A program made the translations under genes and the position numbers. The notes beneath the pieces are model-generated. The model was not told the origin of the DNA. It ran no database searches and was given only the letters and a program-made list of their open reading frames with translations. Shown piece after piece: positions 51,909-60,544 of a stretch of 60,544 nt of DNA (position 1 is the first letter of the stretch; every line of letters starts with the position of its first letter). The DNA comes from JBPEWY01 sp052032225 (GTDB taxonomy: Bacteria; Bacteroidota; Bacteroidia; Flavobacteriales; Flavobacteriaceae), in NCBI GenBank assembly GCA_052032225.1, contig JBPEWY010000003.1, forward strand, positions 1 to 60,544, read 5' to 3'.

Positions 51909-54202
51909 ACTTGTATTTCGTCTAAAAATGTCCAAGCTAAATTACCTGCTCCGCTAAAGTTTTCCGGAATTTCACCAAAGTTTTCTACCATAATTTTTAT
52001 GTACTTTGCTTTTATATTAGGAAATTGAGTGCTTACACTTACTATTTTATTGGCGCTTCTGGGTACATTTACCTTTTTAATTCCACTATACTTTACTCCA
52101 TCTTCAGAAAACAGAAAATAAATGTTTTTTGGAGCATGTATCCAACTACCGGGTTCGTTATAAAACTGCATTATTATGTTGTTAATATTTTTGGTTTTAT
52201 GCATATTTAAAACAACCTCTACATCTTGCCCGTTAAAACCAAGCCACTCAGAATCTGCGAATCTTTTTTTACTACCAAATATACCGTTAGTGATTGCTTG
52301 AGGTCCGCCATCAGCATATTTATCATGTGGTAATACGCTTAGCAAAACATCTGCTCCTAAAGCTTTGTGTATGACTATTTTTTTTGAGTACAATTGCCCT
52401 AAAGGCTTTTGCTTATTAAAAGCTCTTGCTTTAAGTGTAGTTGTATTATTAATTTTAATTGGCTTTGTATATTTTGTAGAGTTTTCTGTTGGCAAAGTGC
52501 CGTTTGTAGTGTACGTTATATACCCTTTATTAATTTTTGTGCTTAATGAAACTTTTACAATAGAATCTTGTACCTGTATTGTATCATTTATATTATACAA
52601 ATGATTAGCATAATTAACAGAAAGAGCATCTAACCTTTTATTAAAAGCTAAAACGCGCTGTAAAAAATCATTATAATTTTTATTCTTGTTATAAGACCAA
52701 ACTACCTCACTTAAAGCAAGAATTCTCGGGAAAACCATATACTCTACTTTGTCTGGAGTTTTCATGTATTCTGTCCAAACATTGCCTTGCGCTCCTAACA
52801 CATATTTTGATTGCTCTGGTGTGAGTTCTTTTGGGATTGGATTAAAATGATATACTTTTTCTAAAGTGGTTAAACCTCCAATTGCAAGTGGCTCGGTTTC
52901 ATCGTCAGATTGATAGTGATCAAAATAACAATGAGACCCCGGAGTTAAAATAACATCGTGTCCTTGTTTGGCTGCTTCAATAGCACCTGCTGTACCCCTC
53001 CAAGACATAACAGTTGCGTTTGGAGCCAATCCTCCTTCTAAAATTTCATCCCAACCTATAATCTTTCTTCCCTTACTGTTTAAATATTTTTCTATTCGGG
53101 TTATAAAATAACTTTGCAGCTCATGTTCGTCTTTTAACCCTTCTTGTTTGATTCGCTTTTGACAGTTTTCGCAAGATTCCCATCGAGTTTTTGGAGCTTC
53201 GTCTCCACCAATATGAATATAGTTACTTGGGAATAACTGCAATACCTCATCAAAAACATTTTCTAAAAAAGTAAAGGTTGATTCTTTAGGGCAGTAAATA
53301 TCTTCAAAAATACCCCACTTTGTAGCTACATCTATTGGTTTTCCGGTACACCCAAGTTCAGGGTATGCACTTATGGCAGCTTGCGAGTGTCCGGGCAATT
53401 CTATTTCGGGTATTATAGTTATGCCTCGCGAAGCTGCATATGCTACTACATCTTTTATTTCTTCTTGCGTGTAAAACCCTCCGTACTTTTTACCATCAAA
53501 TTTATGAGGTTGATTGCTGTAATGCCCTATTAAAGTTTCTTTTCTGTAAGCAGCATGGGTAGTTAATTTTGGATATTTTTTAATTTCTATACGCCACCCC
53601 TGATCTTCTGTTAAATGCCAATGAAAAGTATTCATCTTTAACATGGCAAGCATGTCTATATACTTTTTAATAAAAGCTACCGGAAAAAAATGTCTACCAA
53701 CATCTAAGTGCATTCCTCTATATTTAAAGTATGGTGCATCTTCTATGGTAATTGCAGGGATTGCAACTTCTGTATTACACGTAGCATTTTCTATACACGG
53801 TGGTAGCAATTGCCGTAACGTTTGCACCCCATAGAAGGCTCCTTGTAAACTTTTTGCAGTAATGGTAATATTTTGAGGTGTAACTTGTAAAGTATAAGCT
53901 TCGGGGTTTACCAGATTAGGATTTAGTTTAAGCTCTATTTTTTTTGTCCCGTTGGCACTTATTTTACCTAAACTTTTTTCTGTTAATAACTTAAGTAAAT
54001 TAGCTGCAGGAGCTAAGCTATTTTCAAAAGCTATAAAAACATCATCATCCCACTTAAAAACACCATCGCCAAGTTCTTGATGATTAGGAATGGGAATTAT
54101 TGAAGGTTTTTGAACGATACTTTTTTTAGGAGTACATGCTGTTTGTAGAAAAATAAATGCTGTACAGATTAAAACTAATGTTATTGGTCTAAAAACCTTC
54201 AT
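51902..54202 (-). CDS. Beta-N-acetylhexosaminidase, GH20, lipoprotein
   Basis: A 766-residue enzyme that removes terminal beta-GlcNAc/GalNAc. Order: lipoprotein signal (lipobox LQTAC near residue 23), GH20b domain (about 35-150), GH20 TIM barrel (about 155-515) with the catalytic pair D334-E335 in IHIGGDEAPKTRWE, a chitobiase C-terminal-like beta module (about 545-610, GYITYTTNGTLPTENSTKY), and an F5/8-type C / discoidin-like module (about 625-766). I take the ATG at 54202; the codon before it is GTG. It is divergent from the GH92 gene and overlaps cutC at its end. The same C-terminal module pair occurs in the GH92 protein. Confidence 0.95.
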   Translation of the reverse strand: MKVFRPITLVLICTAFIFLQTACTPKKSIVQKPSIIPIPNHQELGDGVFKWDDDVFIAFENSLAPAANLLKLLTEKSLGKISANGTKKIELKLNPNLVNPEAYTLQVTPQNITITAKSLQGAFYGVQTLRQLLPPCIENATCNTEVAIPAITIEDAPYFKYRGMHLDVGRHFFPVAFIKKYIDMLAMLKMNTFHWHLTEDQGWRIEIKKYPKLTTHAAYRKETLIGHYSNQPHKFDGKKYGGFYTQEEIKDVVAYAASRGITIIPEIELPGHSQAAISAYPELGCTGKPIDVATKWGIFEDIYCPKESTFTFLENVFDEVLQLFPSNYIHIGGDEAPKTRWESCENCQKRIKQEGLKDEHELQSYFITRIEKYLNSKGRKIIGWDEILEGGLAPNATVMSWRGTAGAIEAAKQGHDVILTPGSHCYFDHYQSDDETEPLAIGGLTTLEKVYHFNPIPKELTPEQSKYVLGAQGNVWTEYMKTPDKVEYMVFPRILALSEVVWSYNKNKNYNDFLQRVLAFNKRLDALSVNYANHLYNINDTIQVQDSIVKVSLSTKINKGYITYTTNGTLPTENSTKYTKPIKINNTTTLKARAFNKQKPLGQLYSKKIVIHKALGADVLLSVLPHDKYADGGPQAITNGIFGSKKRFADSEWLGFNGQDVEVVLNMHKTKNINNIIMQFYNEPGSWIHAPKNIYFLFSEDGVKYSGIKKVNVPRSANKIVSVSTQFPNIKAKYIKIMVENFGEIPENFSGAGNLAWTFLDEIQVW

Positions 54203-54264
54203 CACAATGAATAAAATTATCTATATCTTGCTAATTTATACAAAATTTTTAGACCACTTTTAAA

Positions 54265-57195
54265 ATGAATAACCGACTAATTTTCAGCCTATTATTTACT
54301 TCGTTACTGTTTATTTCTTGCAAAAAAGAAATCGTAGTAGAACCTGCTCAAAAAGATGCATACTTAACCGATTATGTGAATCCTTTTATTGGCACAGGAG
54401 GCCACGGACATACATATCCGGGAGCTACACTGCCTTTTGGTATGATGCAACTTAGCCCAGATACTCGTCTTGAAGGATGGGATGGTTGTTCTGGATATCA
54501 CTATTCTGATTCATACATTTACGGTTTTTCACACACTCATTTAAGTGGTACCGGAGTTAGCGATTATGGTGATATTTTGCTGATGCCAACTAACACTGTA
54601 ATTTTTAATAACGGAGCTGATGGTAAAAAAGGTTATAGAGCACATTTTTCTCATGATAATGAAACTGCCTCTCCGGGATTTTATCAAGTTCATTTAGACT
54701 CTACTAATATAGATGTTGCCTTAACAGTAGCTAAACGTAGCGGTATTCATAAATACACTTTCCCTAAAAACCAAAAACAGGTTGTTATTTTAGATTTAGA
54801 ACACAGAGATAAAGTGCTGAGTTCTCAAGTAAATTTAGTTTCAGACACAGAAATTTCTGGTCACCGTCATTCTAAAGCATGGGCAGAAGATCAACGTTTG
54901 TTTTATTACATAACCTTTTCTAAACCGTACAAAAAAGTTCATTTTTTAAACAACAAAAAGCAAGGCGAAAAAGTAATTGCTGCTTTTGAGTTTGACAATA
55001 CCGAAACAAATATTTTAGAAGTTAAGGTGGCAATATCTGCAGTAGATGAAGAAGGTGCTAAAAAAAATCTTGATGAAGAAATACGAGACAAAACTTTTGA
55101 AGAAGTAAAAACGCAAGCTCAAGAAATTTGGGAAAAGCAACTTGAAAAAATAGTTATAGAAAGTGATAATAATGATTACAAAACTAACTTCTATACAGCG
55201 CTTTATCATACCATGTTAGCACCTAATTTATATCAAGATGTAGATGGTAGATACAGAGGAATGGATTTGAAAGTGCACAAAACAGAAGAGTTTAAATATT
55301 ATACTGTTTTTTCTTTATGGGATACCTACAGAGCAACGCATCCGCTTTATACAATAATAGAACAAGAAAGAACCAACGATTTTATAAACACTTTTTTAGC
55401 AAAATATGATGAAGGAGGTATAATGCCTATATGGGACCTTGCAGCTTGCTATACAGGTTGTATGATTGGGTATCATGCTGTTCCGGTAATTGCAGATGCT
55501 TATTTAAAAGGAATTAGAGGTTATGATGCTGAGAAAGCATTTAAAGCAATGACCCATTCTGCTATGCAAGATAAATTAGGTTTAGAATCGTATAAGAAGC
55601 TCGGATTTATTCCGGTAGAGCAAGAAAGTGAATCGGTATCTAAAACATTAGAGTATGCCTATGATGATTGGACAATAGCCCAAATGGCTAAAGCCATGGG
55701 TAAAGATAGTGCTTACCAATACTACATTGAGCGCGCCCAATATTATAAAAACGTTTTTGACCCCTCTACCAAATTTATGCGTGGCCGATTTAAAAACACT
55801 TGGTTTTCTCCTTTTGATCCTTACGAAGTTAATTTTAACTACACAGAAGCTAATTCTTGGCAATATAGCTTTTATGTACCTCAAGATATTAGCGGTTTTA
55901 TAAACCTATTAGGTGGTAAAAAAGCATTAGAAAATCAATTAGATTCATTGTTTAATGCAAAAACAGAGATTTCCGGAAGAAATCAGGCAGATATAACCGG
56001 TCTTATAGGTCAATATGCTCATGGTAACGAACCAAGTCACCATATGGCCTACCTTTATAACTTTGTAAATAAACCATATAAAACACAAGAAAAAGTAAGA
56101 CAAATTTTAACCGAGTTATATCAAAATAGCCCTGATGGAATTTCGGGTAATGAAGATTGCGGACAAATGAGTGCTTGGTATGTACTAAGCGCCTTAGGAT
56201 TTTATTCTGTTACTCCGGCATCTAATCAATACATAATTGGCGCTCCGTTATTTAAAAAAGCAACTATAAACCTTGAAAACGGAAATAAATTTACCATTGT
56301 AGCCAATAACATTTCTAAAGAAAACCTATATATACAATCGGTTACACTTAACGGAAAAGAATATCCGTATTCATACATAGAGCACAGTGCTATTACAGCC
56401 GGTGGGACTTTAGTATTTAATATGGGCAACACTCCTTCTGATTGGGGAACTAAAGATGAGTTTATACCAAAAACTGCTATAGAAGATAACATCATTGTTC
56501 CTGCTCCATTTATTGCTTCGGGTGATGTAGCCTTTAAAGATAGTACAGCCATTGTATTACAAAGTGCAGATTCTAATGCAGTTATTTATTGTGCTTTAAA
56601 CAACAACGATTTTAAAGTTTATAAAGAGCCTATTACTATAAAACAAACAACTATTTTAAAAACCTACGCAACATTAAATCAGAAAAAAAGTGCTGTTTTA
56701 GAAACAAAATTCAATAAAATAGACCCTAACCTAACTATTACACTTGGCAGTAAATATGCCAACCAATACAATGGAGGTGGTAATAATGCACTAATAGATG
56801 GCGTACTAGGCACTAAAGATTTTAGAACGGGTACTTGGCAAGGCTATCAAGACACAGATGTAGTAGCTACTATTAATTTAGGAAACACAAAGCCAATTTC
56901 TACTGTTTCGGTTAATTTTTTACAAGACCAAAAATCATGGATTTTTTACCCTACTGCTGTATCTTGCTATGTCTCTAAAGATGGCAAACAGTTTAAACTG
57001 CTAAAAACCGAGACCATAAATACAACTGTTCCATCAGAAGAAATAGCAATAAAAACTGTATCTTTTTCAGCTAATAACTCATACAAATACGTGAAAATAG
57101 TAGCCAAAAAGCTAGGAACGCTTCCGGAGTGGCATTTAGGCTACAAAGACAATGGAAAAAGCTGGATTTTTGTTGATGAGATAAGTATAAACTAA
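54265..57195 (+). CDS. GH92 alpha-1,2-mannosidase-type lipoprotein
   Basis: A 976-residue GH92 enzyme, a calcium-dependent exo-alpha-mannosidase family that trims N-glycan mannose in Bacteroidetes. It has a lipoprotein signal (lipobox FISC near residue 19), the N-terminal domain with YVNPFIGTGGHGHTYPGATLPFG and FSHTHLSGTGVSDYGD, and the catalytic (alpha/alpha) barrel with E589 in GNEPSHHMAYL and D631 in GNEDCGQMSAW. After the core (about 740) come a chitobiase C-terminal-like module and an F5/8-type C module (about 840-976). First of three plus-strand genes with the MFS transporter and glycosylasparaginase. Confidence 0.95.
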   Translation: MNNRLIFSLLFTSLLFISCKKEIVVEPAQKDAYLTDYVNPFIGTGGHGHTYPGATLPFGMMQLSPDTRLEGWDGCSGYHYSDSYIYGFSHTHLSGTGVSDYGDILLMPTNTVIFNNGADGKKGYRAHFSHDNETASPGFYQVHLDSTNIDVALTVAKRSGIHKYTFPKNQKQVVILDLEHRDKVLSSQVNLVSDTEISGHRHSKAWAEDQRLFYYITFSKPYKKVHFLNNKKQGEKVIAAFEFDNTETNILEVKVAISAVDEEGAKKNLDEEIRDKTFEEVKTQAQEIWEKQLEKIVIESDNNDYKTNFYTALYHTMLAPNLYQDVDGRYRGMDLKVHKTEEFKYYTVFSLWDTYRATHPLYTIIEQERTNDFINTFLAKYDEGGIMPIWDLAACYTGCMIGYHAVPVIADAYLKGIRGYDAEKAFKAMTHSAMQDKLGLESYKKLGFIPVEQESESVSKTLEYAYDDWTIAQMAKAMGKDSAYQYYIERAQYYKNVFDPSTKFMRGRFKNTWFSPFDPYEVNFNYTEANSWQYSFYVPQDISGFINLLGGKKALENQLDSLFNAKTEISGRNQADITGLIGQYAHGNEPSHHMAYLYNFVNKPYKTQEKVRQILTELYQNSPDGISGNEDCGQMSAWYVLSALGFYSVTPASNQYIIGAPLFKKATINLENGNKFTIVANNISKENLYIQSVTLNGKEYPYSYIEHSAITAGGTLVFNMGNTPSDWGTKDEFIPKTAIEDNIIVPAPFIASGDVAFKDSTAIVLQSADSNAVIYCALNNNDFKVYKEPITIKQTTILKTYATLNQKKSAVLETKFNKIDPNLTITLGSKYANQYNGGGNNALIDGVLGTKDFRTGTWQGYQDTDVVATINLGNTKPISTVSVNFLQDQKSWIFYPTAVSCYVSKDGKQFKLLKTETINTTVPSEEIAIKTVSFSANNSYKYVKIVAKKLGTLPEWHLGYKDNGKSWIFVDEISIN

Positions 57196-57211
57196 CCAAC
57201 CTAACTGCTAT

Positions 57212-58525
57212 ATGAGCAAACAACCCTCTTACAAATCATCGTTTATTTTATTAACTGTTTTATTTTTTCTCTGGGGATTTATAACTGTTCTGGTAGACTC
57301 TTTAATTCCGAGGCTAAGAGAACTTTTTACCCTGAGCTATTTTCAAGCCGGTTTGGTGCAATTTGCCTTTTTTGGAGCTTATTTTTTGCTCTCTATTCCT
57401 GCTAGTTACATACTATCTAAAATTGGCTACAAAAGAGGTATAATTTTAGGGCTTATAACCATGGCTTTAGGATGTGTTTTGTTTTACCCGGCTGCTTCTT
57501 ACAGGGTGTTTGGCGTATTTATGCTAGCCTATTTTGTACTAGCCGGAGGAATGACCGTACTACAGGTTGCAGCAAATCCTTATGTTGCTGTATTAGGAAG
57601 TGAAGAAGGTGCCTCGAGCCGATTAAACCTTTCTCAAGCCTTTAACTCACTCGGCACAGCTATTGCCCCTGCTGTTGGAGCTTTACTTATTTTAAGCGAT
57701 AAAATTAAAACAACCGATGAAATAGCAATTTTAACCGAAGCAGAAAAAAGTGCTTATTTAGCCTCAGAGGCAGCTGCTGTACAAAAACCTTTTATAGGAT
57801 TAGCCCTTTTTATTCTGGTAATTGCAGGTATATTTTTCTTTGCAAAGTTACCTCGGTTAATAGACCAAAAAACATCTGCAACCTACAAGCAAGCACTTAA
57901 AAACAAAAACTTAATGTTAGGTGTACTCGGTATTTTTTGTTACGTGGGTGCAGAAGTAGCAATTGGCAGCTATTTGGTAAATTATTTTCTAGATATGAAC
58001 CTAACAGTTTTAATAACCGAAAATAATTTAATGAAGACCATTGCAGAAAGCATTTTAAATAGTAGTGTAACGCAACATGATGGCAAAGCTATTGTAGGGG
58101 TGTTTGTTACATTTTATTGGTCTGGCGCAATGATTGGTAGATTTATTGGCTCTTATTTAACCAGAGTTATGCATCCGGCAAAAGTATTGGGAATATTTGC
58201 CACAATAGCAATAGCATTAATTATAACCTCTATGGGAACAACCGGATTAGTTGCTATGTGGAGTATTTTAGCTGTAGGATTATTTAATTCTATAATGTTT
58301 CCAACCATTTTTACAATTGCTATAGATGGTTTAGGGGCTTTAAAACCAAAAGCATCCGGATTATTGTGTACTGCAATAGTTGGTGGCGCCATCGTACCAC
58401 CTGTATATGGTTTATTAACAGATAATGTAGGATTTAAAAAGGCTTTTATATTTATTATTTTATGTTATGGCTTTGTGTTGTACTACGGATTAAAAAACTA
58501 TAAAAAAACACATTATGAAACGTAG
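57212..58525 (+). CDS. Sugar MFS transporter, FHS (FucP/GluP/NagP) family
   Basis: A 437-residue major facilitator protein with twelve expected membrane helices. FFLWGFITVLVDSLIPRL at helix 1 and LQVAANPYVAVLGSEEGASSRLNLSQAFNSLGTAIAP around helices 4-5 are hallmarks of the fucose-galactose-glucose:proton symporter family. The substrate is not readable; mannose or N-acetylglucosamine released by the neighbouring hydrolases is the likely cargo (inference). It begins 16 bases after GH92 and overlaps the start of the glycosylasparaginase gene by eleven bases, so the three are coupled. Confidence 0.92.
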   Translation: MSKQPSYKSSFILLTVLFFLWGFITVLVDSLIPRLRELFTLSYFQAGLVQFAFFGAYFLLSIPASYILSKIGYKRGIILGLITMALGCVLFYPAASYRVFGVFMLAYFVLAGGMTVLQVAANPYVAVLGSEEGASSRLNLSQAFNSLGTAIAPAVGALLILSDKIKTTDEIAILTEAEKSAYLASEAAAVQKPFIGLALFILVIAGIFFFAKLPRLIDQKTSATYKQALKNKNLMLGVLGIFCYVGAEVAIGSYLVNYFLDMNLTVLITENNLMKTIAESILNSSVTQHDGKAIVGVFVTFYWSGAMIGRFIGSYLTRVMHPAKVLGIFATIAIALIITSMGTTGLVAMWSILAVGLFNSIMFPTIFTIAIDGLGALKPKASGLLCTAIVGGAIVPPVYGLLTDNVGFKKAFIFIILCYGFVLYYGLKNYKKTHYET

Positions 58526-59516
58526 AAATTTTATAAAAAATGCCTCACTTACCGGTGTCGGATTAACTGTTGGCGCTACAATTGCAAGTTGTTCTGAAGC
58601 TACAAAAGCTGCAAAAGCAGAAAGCAACATAACGCCATCATTACCTTTAGTTATTGCTACCTGGAATGTGCCAAATGCTACACAAAAAGCCTGGGAAGTT
58701 TTAAATAATGGTGGGCATGCTTTAGATGCGGTAGAAGAAGGGGTGAAAGTTGAAGAGGCAAACATTAAAAATCAGACCGTAGGTAAAGGTGGACTTCCCG
58801 ACAGAGATGGCAATGTTACTCTAGATGCCTGCATAATGAATGAACATGGTAACTGTGGTGCTGTAGTGTATTTGCAAAATATTACACACGCTGTATCTGT
58901 AGCAAGAAAAGTAATGGAACAAACTCCTCATGTAATGCTTGCCGGAAAAGGAGCCGAACAATTTGCTTACCAAATGGGTTTTAAAAAAGAAAATTTACTT
59001 ACCGAAGCCTCTAAAAAAGCCTGGGAAGAATGGAAAATAAAATCTGAATACAAGCCCATAATTAATATAGAAAACCACGATACAATTGGTATGTTGGCTA
59101 TAGATAAAAATGGTAATTTAAGTGGTGCTTGTACCACTAGTGGTTTGGCATACAAAATGGCCGGTCGTGTGGGCGACTCTCCTATAATTGGTTCCGGTTT
59201 ATTTGTAGATAACCAAGTTGGTGCAGCTGTTGCTACCGGTCTGGGTGAAGAGGTGGTTAAAACTGTAGGTAGTTTTTTGGTTGTAGAACTTATGAGGCAA
59301 GGCAAATCGCCACAAGAAGCATGTGAAGAAGCTATAAAAAGAATTGTATCTAAACCTAATAGTAATTACAAAGATTTTCAGGTGGGTTATATTGCTGTTA
59401 ACAAAAAGGGAGAAACCGGGGCATATGCTATTCATCAATGGTTTAGCATGACCAAATATCAAAATAACAAAAACGAAAACATTCAAGCAGATTACTATTT
59501 AAAAGAATCTTCTTGA
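58515..59516 (+). CDS. N4-(beta-N-acetylglucosaminyl)-L-asparaginase (glycosylasparaginase)
   Basis: A 333-residue Ntn-hydrolase that splits the GlcNAc-asparagine bond, the last step of N-glycan breakdown; a well-studied relative is that of Flavobacterium (Elizabethkingia) meningosepticum. The autoprocessing site is HDTIGMLAID with T190 as the nucleophile; GRVGDSPIIGSGLFVDN and ATGLGEEVVKTVGS are the substrate-binding stretches of the beta chain. The N-terminus has a twin-arginine motif (RRNFIK at 3-8) and a lipobox (TIASC, C26), so export by Tat and lipidation are likely. It overlaps the MFS gene start-to-stop and its 3' end overlaps the convergent GH2 gene by 22 bases. Confidence 0.95.
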   Translation: MKRRNFIKNASLTGVGLTVGATIASCSEATKAAKAESNITPSLPLVIATWNVPNATQKAWEVLNNGGHALDAVEEGVKVEEANIKNQTVGKGGLPDRDGNVTLDACIMNEHGNCGAVVYLQNITHAVSVARKVMEQTPHVMLAGKGAEQFAYQMGFKKENLLTEASKKAWEEWKIKSEYKPIINIENHDTIGMLAIDKNGNLSGACTTSGLAYKMAGRVGDSPIIGSGLFVDNQVGAAVATGLGEEVVKTVGSFLVVELMRQGKSPQEACEEAIKRIVSKPNSNYKDFQVGYIAVNKKGETGAYAIHQWFSMTKYQNNKNENIQADYYLKESS

Positions 59517-60544
59517 TGCATGATTGCATTTAATGTTTTTATTGAAAATTCGGCTTCTTTTGCTTGAGTTTTAAATATTACTTTTATTGGCTTATTTGGC
59601 AGTAAATCAAAAAAATTATTGTTAAAATGCCCCTTTACGTTAGAGTGTAAAAAAACATCTTTTTGTAATGTATTTGCTTGTAATGTAATCTCAAAACCAT
59701 CATTAACTTTCTTTACCTGTTTTACTATCTGCTGTTCTGGCAATGCTAAATGCTTTGGCTTTGTTAAATAAAATACTCTGTATGTATTATCATAAGCTAT
59801 AAGTAGTGCTTTTAGATTAGTATTTTTAACAACATTTGATAGCTTCTTTTTAAACACTACTTGAGCGCTATTAGCCGGTAAAGAATCTGTAATAGTAGTT
59901 AGCAACGTTTCGTTACCGTAAAAATCTATGAGTTTTATAGTGATAGGGTTGTTTACAGCAAATAAATTATCGTTAATTGCATGAACCTCTAAAGTGTCTT
60001 TATTAATGTATGGCGATACCAGAACATTTTTAAAAGCATCTTTTACTTTATAATGTAAGGCTTTCCAATTGCCAAGATAATCTATACTTGACCATGAAAC
60101 TGCCGGCCAACAATCATTTAATTGCCAATACAAACTTCCCATACACCTTGGTTTTGCTCTACGGTGAGCTTCAATTCCTTTAGTAATTCCGTAAGCCTGC
60201 AACAATTGGCTAACATATACATAATCTTCATTGTTGGAAGGAATTGGAAAATCTCTTTCCATATATTCTCTAATAAGGCTAAACCCTCTGCTGTGCTTTT
60301 GGTGCGTTTTAAAGTAAGGTCCGTTTAAAACCAAGCTATCTGTTTGTGTTGCATATTGTATGGTTTCTAAACTTGGGAACGCCTGAAACCCAAACTCACT
60401 CATAAATAAGGGCACATTTTCTTCAAAATGTTCAAAAGGGTAAGCATCATGCCATACCCACCAATCGTGAGCATCGCCTTCTGTTAAGTAACGTTTATCT
60501 CCTCTTCCAAATTTGGGCGAGCTTTCCCAATACGGTATATTCTC
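59495..60544 (-). CDS. GH2 beta-mannosidase, C-terminal part (5' end outside window)
   Basis: The frame is open to the window end (reading NENIPYWESSPKFGRGD onward before a GTG that is not a true start). The stretch YWESSP, HDWWVWHDAYPFEHF, then MSEFGFQAFPS is characteristic of family 2 beta-mannosidases; the glutamate in MSEFGF is the expected nucleophile. After the TIM barrel come MGSLYWQLNDCWPAVSWSSIDY and C-terminal beta-sandwich domains. It would cleave the core Man-beta-1,4-GlcNAc bond, filling the step between GH92 and glycosylasparaginase. About 350 residues are visible. Confidence 0.93.
   Translation of the reverse strand, partial: ENIPYWESSPKFGRGDKRYLTEGDAHDWWVWHDAYPFEHFEENVPLFMSEFGFQAFPSLETIQYATQTDSLVLNGPYFKTHQKHSRGFSLIREYMERDFPIPSNNEDYVYVSQLLQAYGITKGIEAHRRAKPRCMGSLYWQLNDCWPAVSWSSIDYLGNWKALHYKVKDAFKNVLVSPYINKDTLEVHAINDNLFAVNNPITIKLIDFYGNETLLTTITDSLPANSAQVVFKKKLSNVVKNTNLKALLIAYDNTYRVFYLTKPKHLALPEQQIVKQVKKVNDGFEITLQANTLQKDVFLHSNVKGHFNNNFFDLLPNKPIKVIFKTQAKEAEFSIKTLNAIMHQEDSFK

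Noticed and set aside
1..60544. CRISPR arrays, insertion sequences, phage genes, rRNA
   Set aside because: I looked for regular direct repeats, transposase motifs and rRNA signatures on reading through and found none.

Overview
The window is AT-rich chromosomal DNA from a member of the Flavobacteriaceae (phylum Bacteroidetes). Evidence for this: a full-length sprA gene (gliding / type IX secretion translocon), an alternative complex III operon in the Bacteroidetes order, a 410-residue NusA, promoters with the Bacteroidetes -7 box TAnnTTTG (clearest before tRNA-Gln: TTTG, 19 bases, TAAATTTG), and almost no Shine-Dalgarno-like sites. I see no phage, transposon, IS element or CRISPR array. Most of the window is core genome; the right-hand end is a glycan-degradation locus. 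No stretch longer than about 300 bases lacks a gene.

Layout. 1-2.6 kb (+): a DUF255/YyaL protein cut by the window edge, a DUF1304 membrane protein and an MscS channel. 2.6-9.0 kb (-): a MacAB/TolC-like efflux operon (ATPase, two permeases, adaptor, outer-membrane channel) ending in tsaB. 9.2-14.2 kb (-): cytochrome oxidase accessory genes (69-residue CxxC protein, DUF420, SCO, cysteine-free SCO-like protein) and the second half of the oxidase (subunit IV, two subunit III genes, cyoE). 14.4-16 kb (-): a TonB-family protein, VanZ-like protein and gcvH. 16-23.8 kb (-): sprA and ruvA. 23.8-28.1 kb (-): maeB, queG and ruvB. 28.2-39.8 kb (-): one long respiratory operon, actABCDEF-coxB-ctaD. 40-45 kb: a SPOR protein (+), then rimP-nusA-infB (-) behind a terminator-like leader hairpin. 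45-49.5 kb: a universal stress protein (+), tRNA-Gln (-) and a large DUF2723 membrane protein (+). 49.5-51.1 kb (-): a thioredoxin-fold protein without redox cysteines and a membrane metallophosphoesterase. 51.2-60.5 kb: cutC, GH20, GH92, a sugar MFS transporter, glycosylasparaginase and a partial GH2 beta-mannosidase.

How the genes work together. The two respiratory blocks would carry electrons from menaquinol through alternative complex III to a heme-copper oxidase: the first encodes ACIII plus oxidase subunits II and I, the second encodes subunits III and IV, heme O synthase and copper/heme assembly factors. The block at 51-60 kb encodes enzyme activities that fit stepwise dismantling of eukaryotic-type N-glycans: beta-hexosaminidase, alpha-mannosidase, beta-mannosidase, cleavage of the GlcNAc-Asn bond, and sugar uptake. 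cutC overlaps the GH20 gene, which hints that this CutC serves glycan metabolism rather than copper handling. The best candidates for something not yet described are the CutC/N-glycan association, the leader hairpin of the rimP-nusA-infB operon, the helix-hairpin-helix tail on ActC, and the cysteine-free SCO and thioredoxin paralogues.
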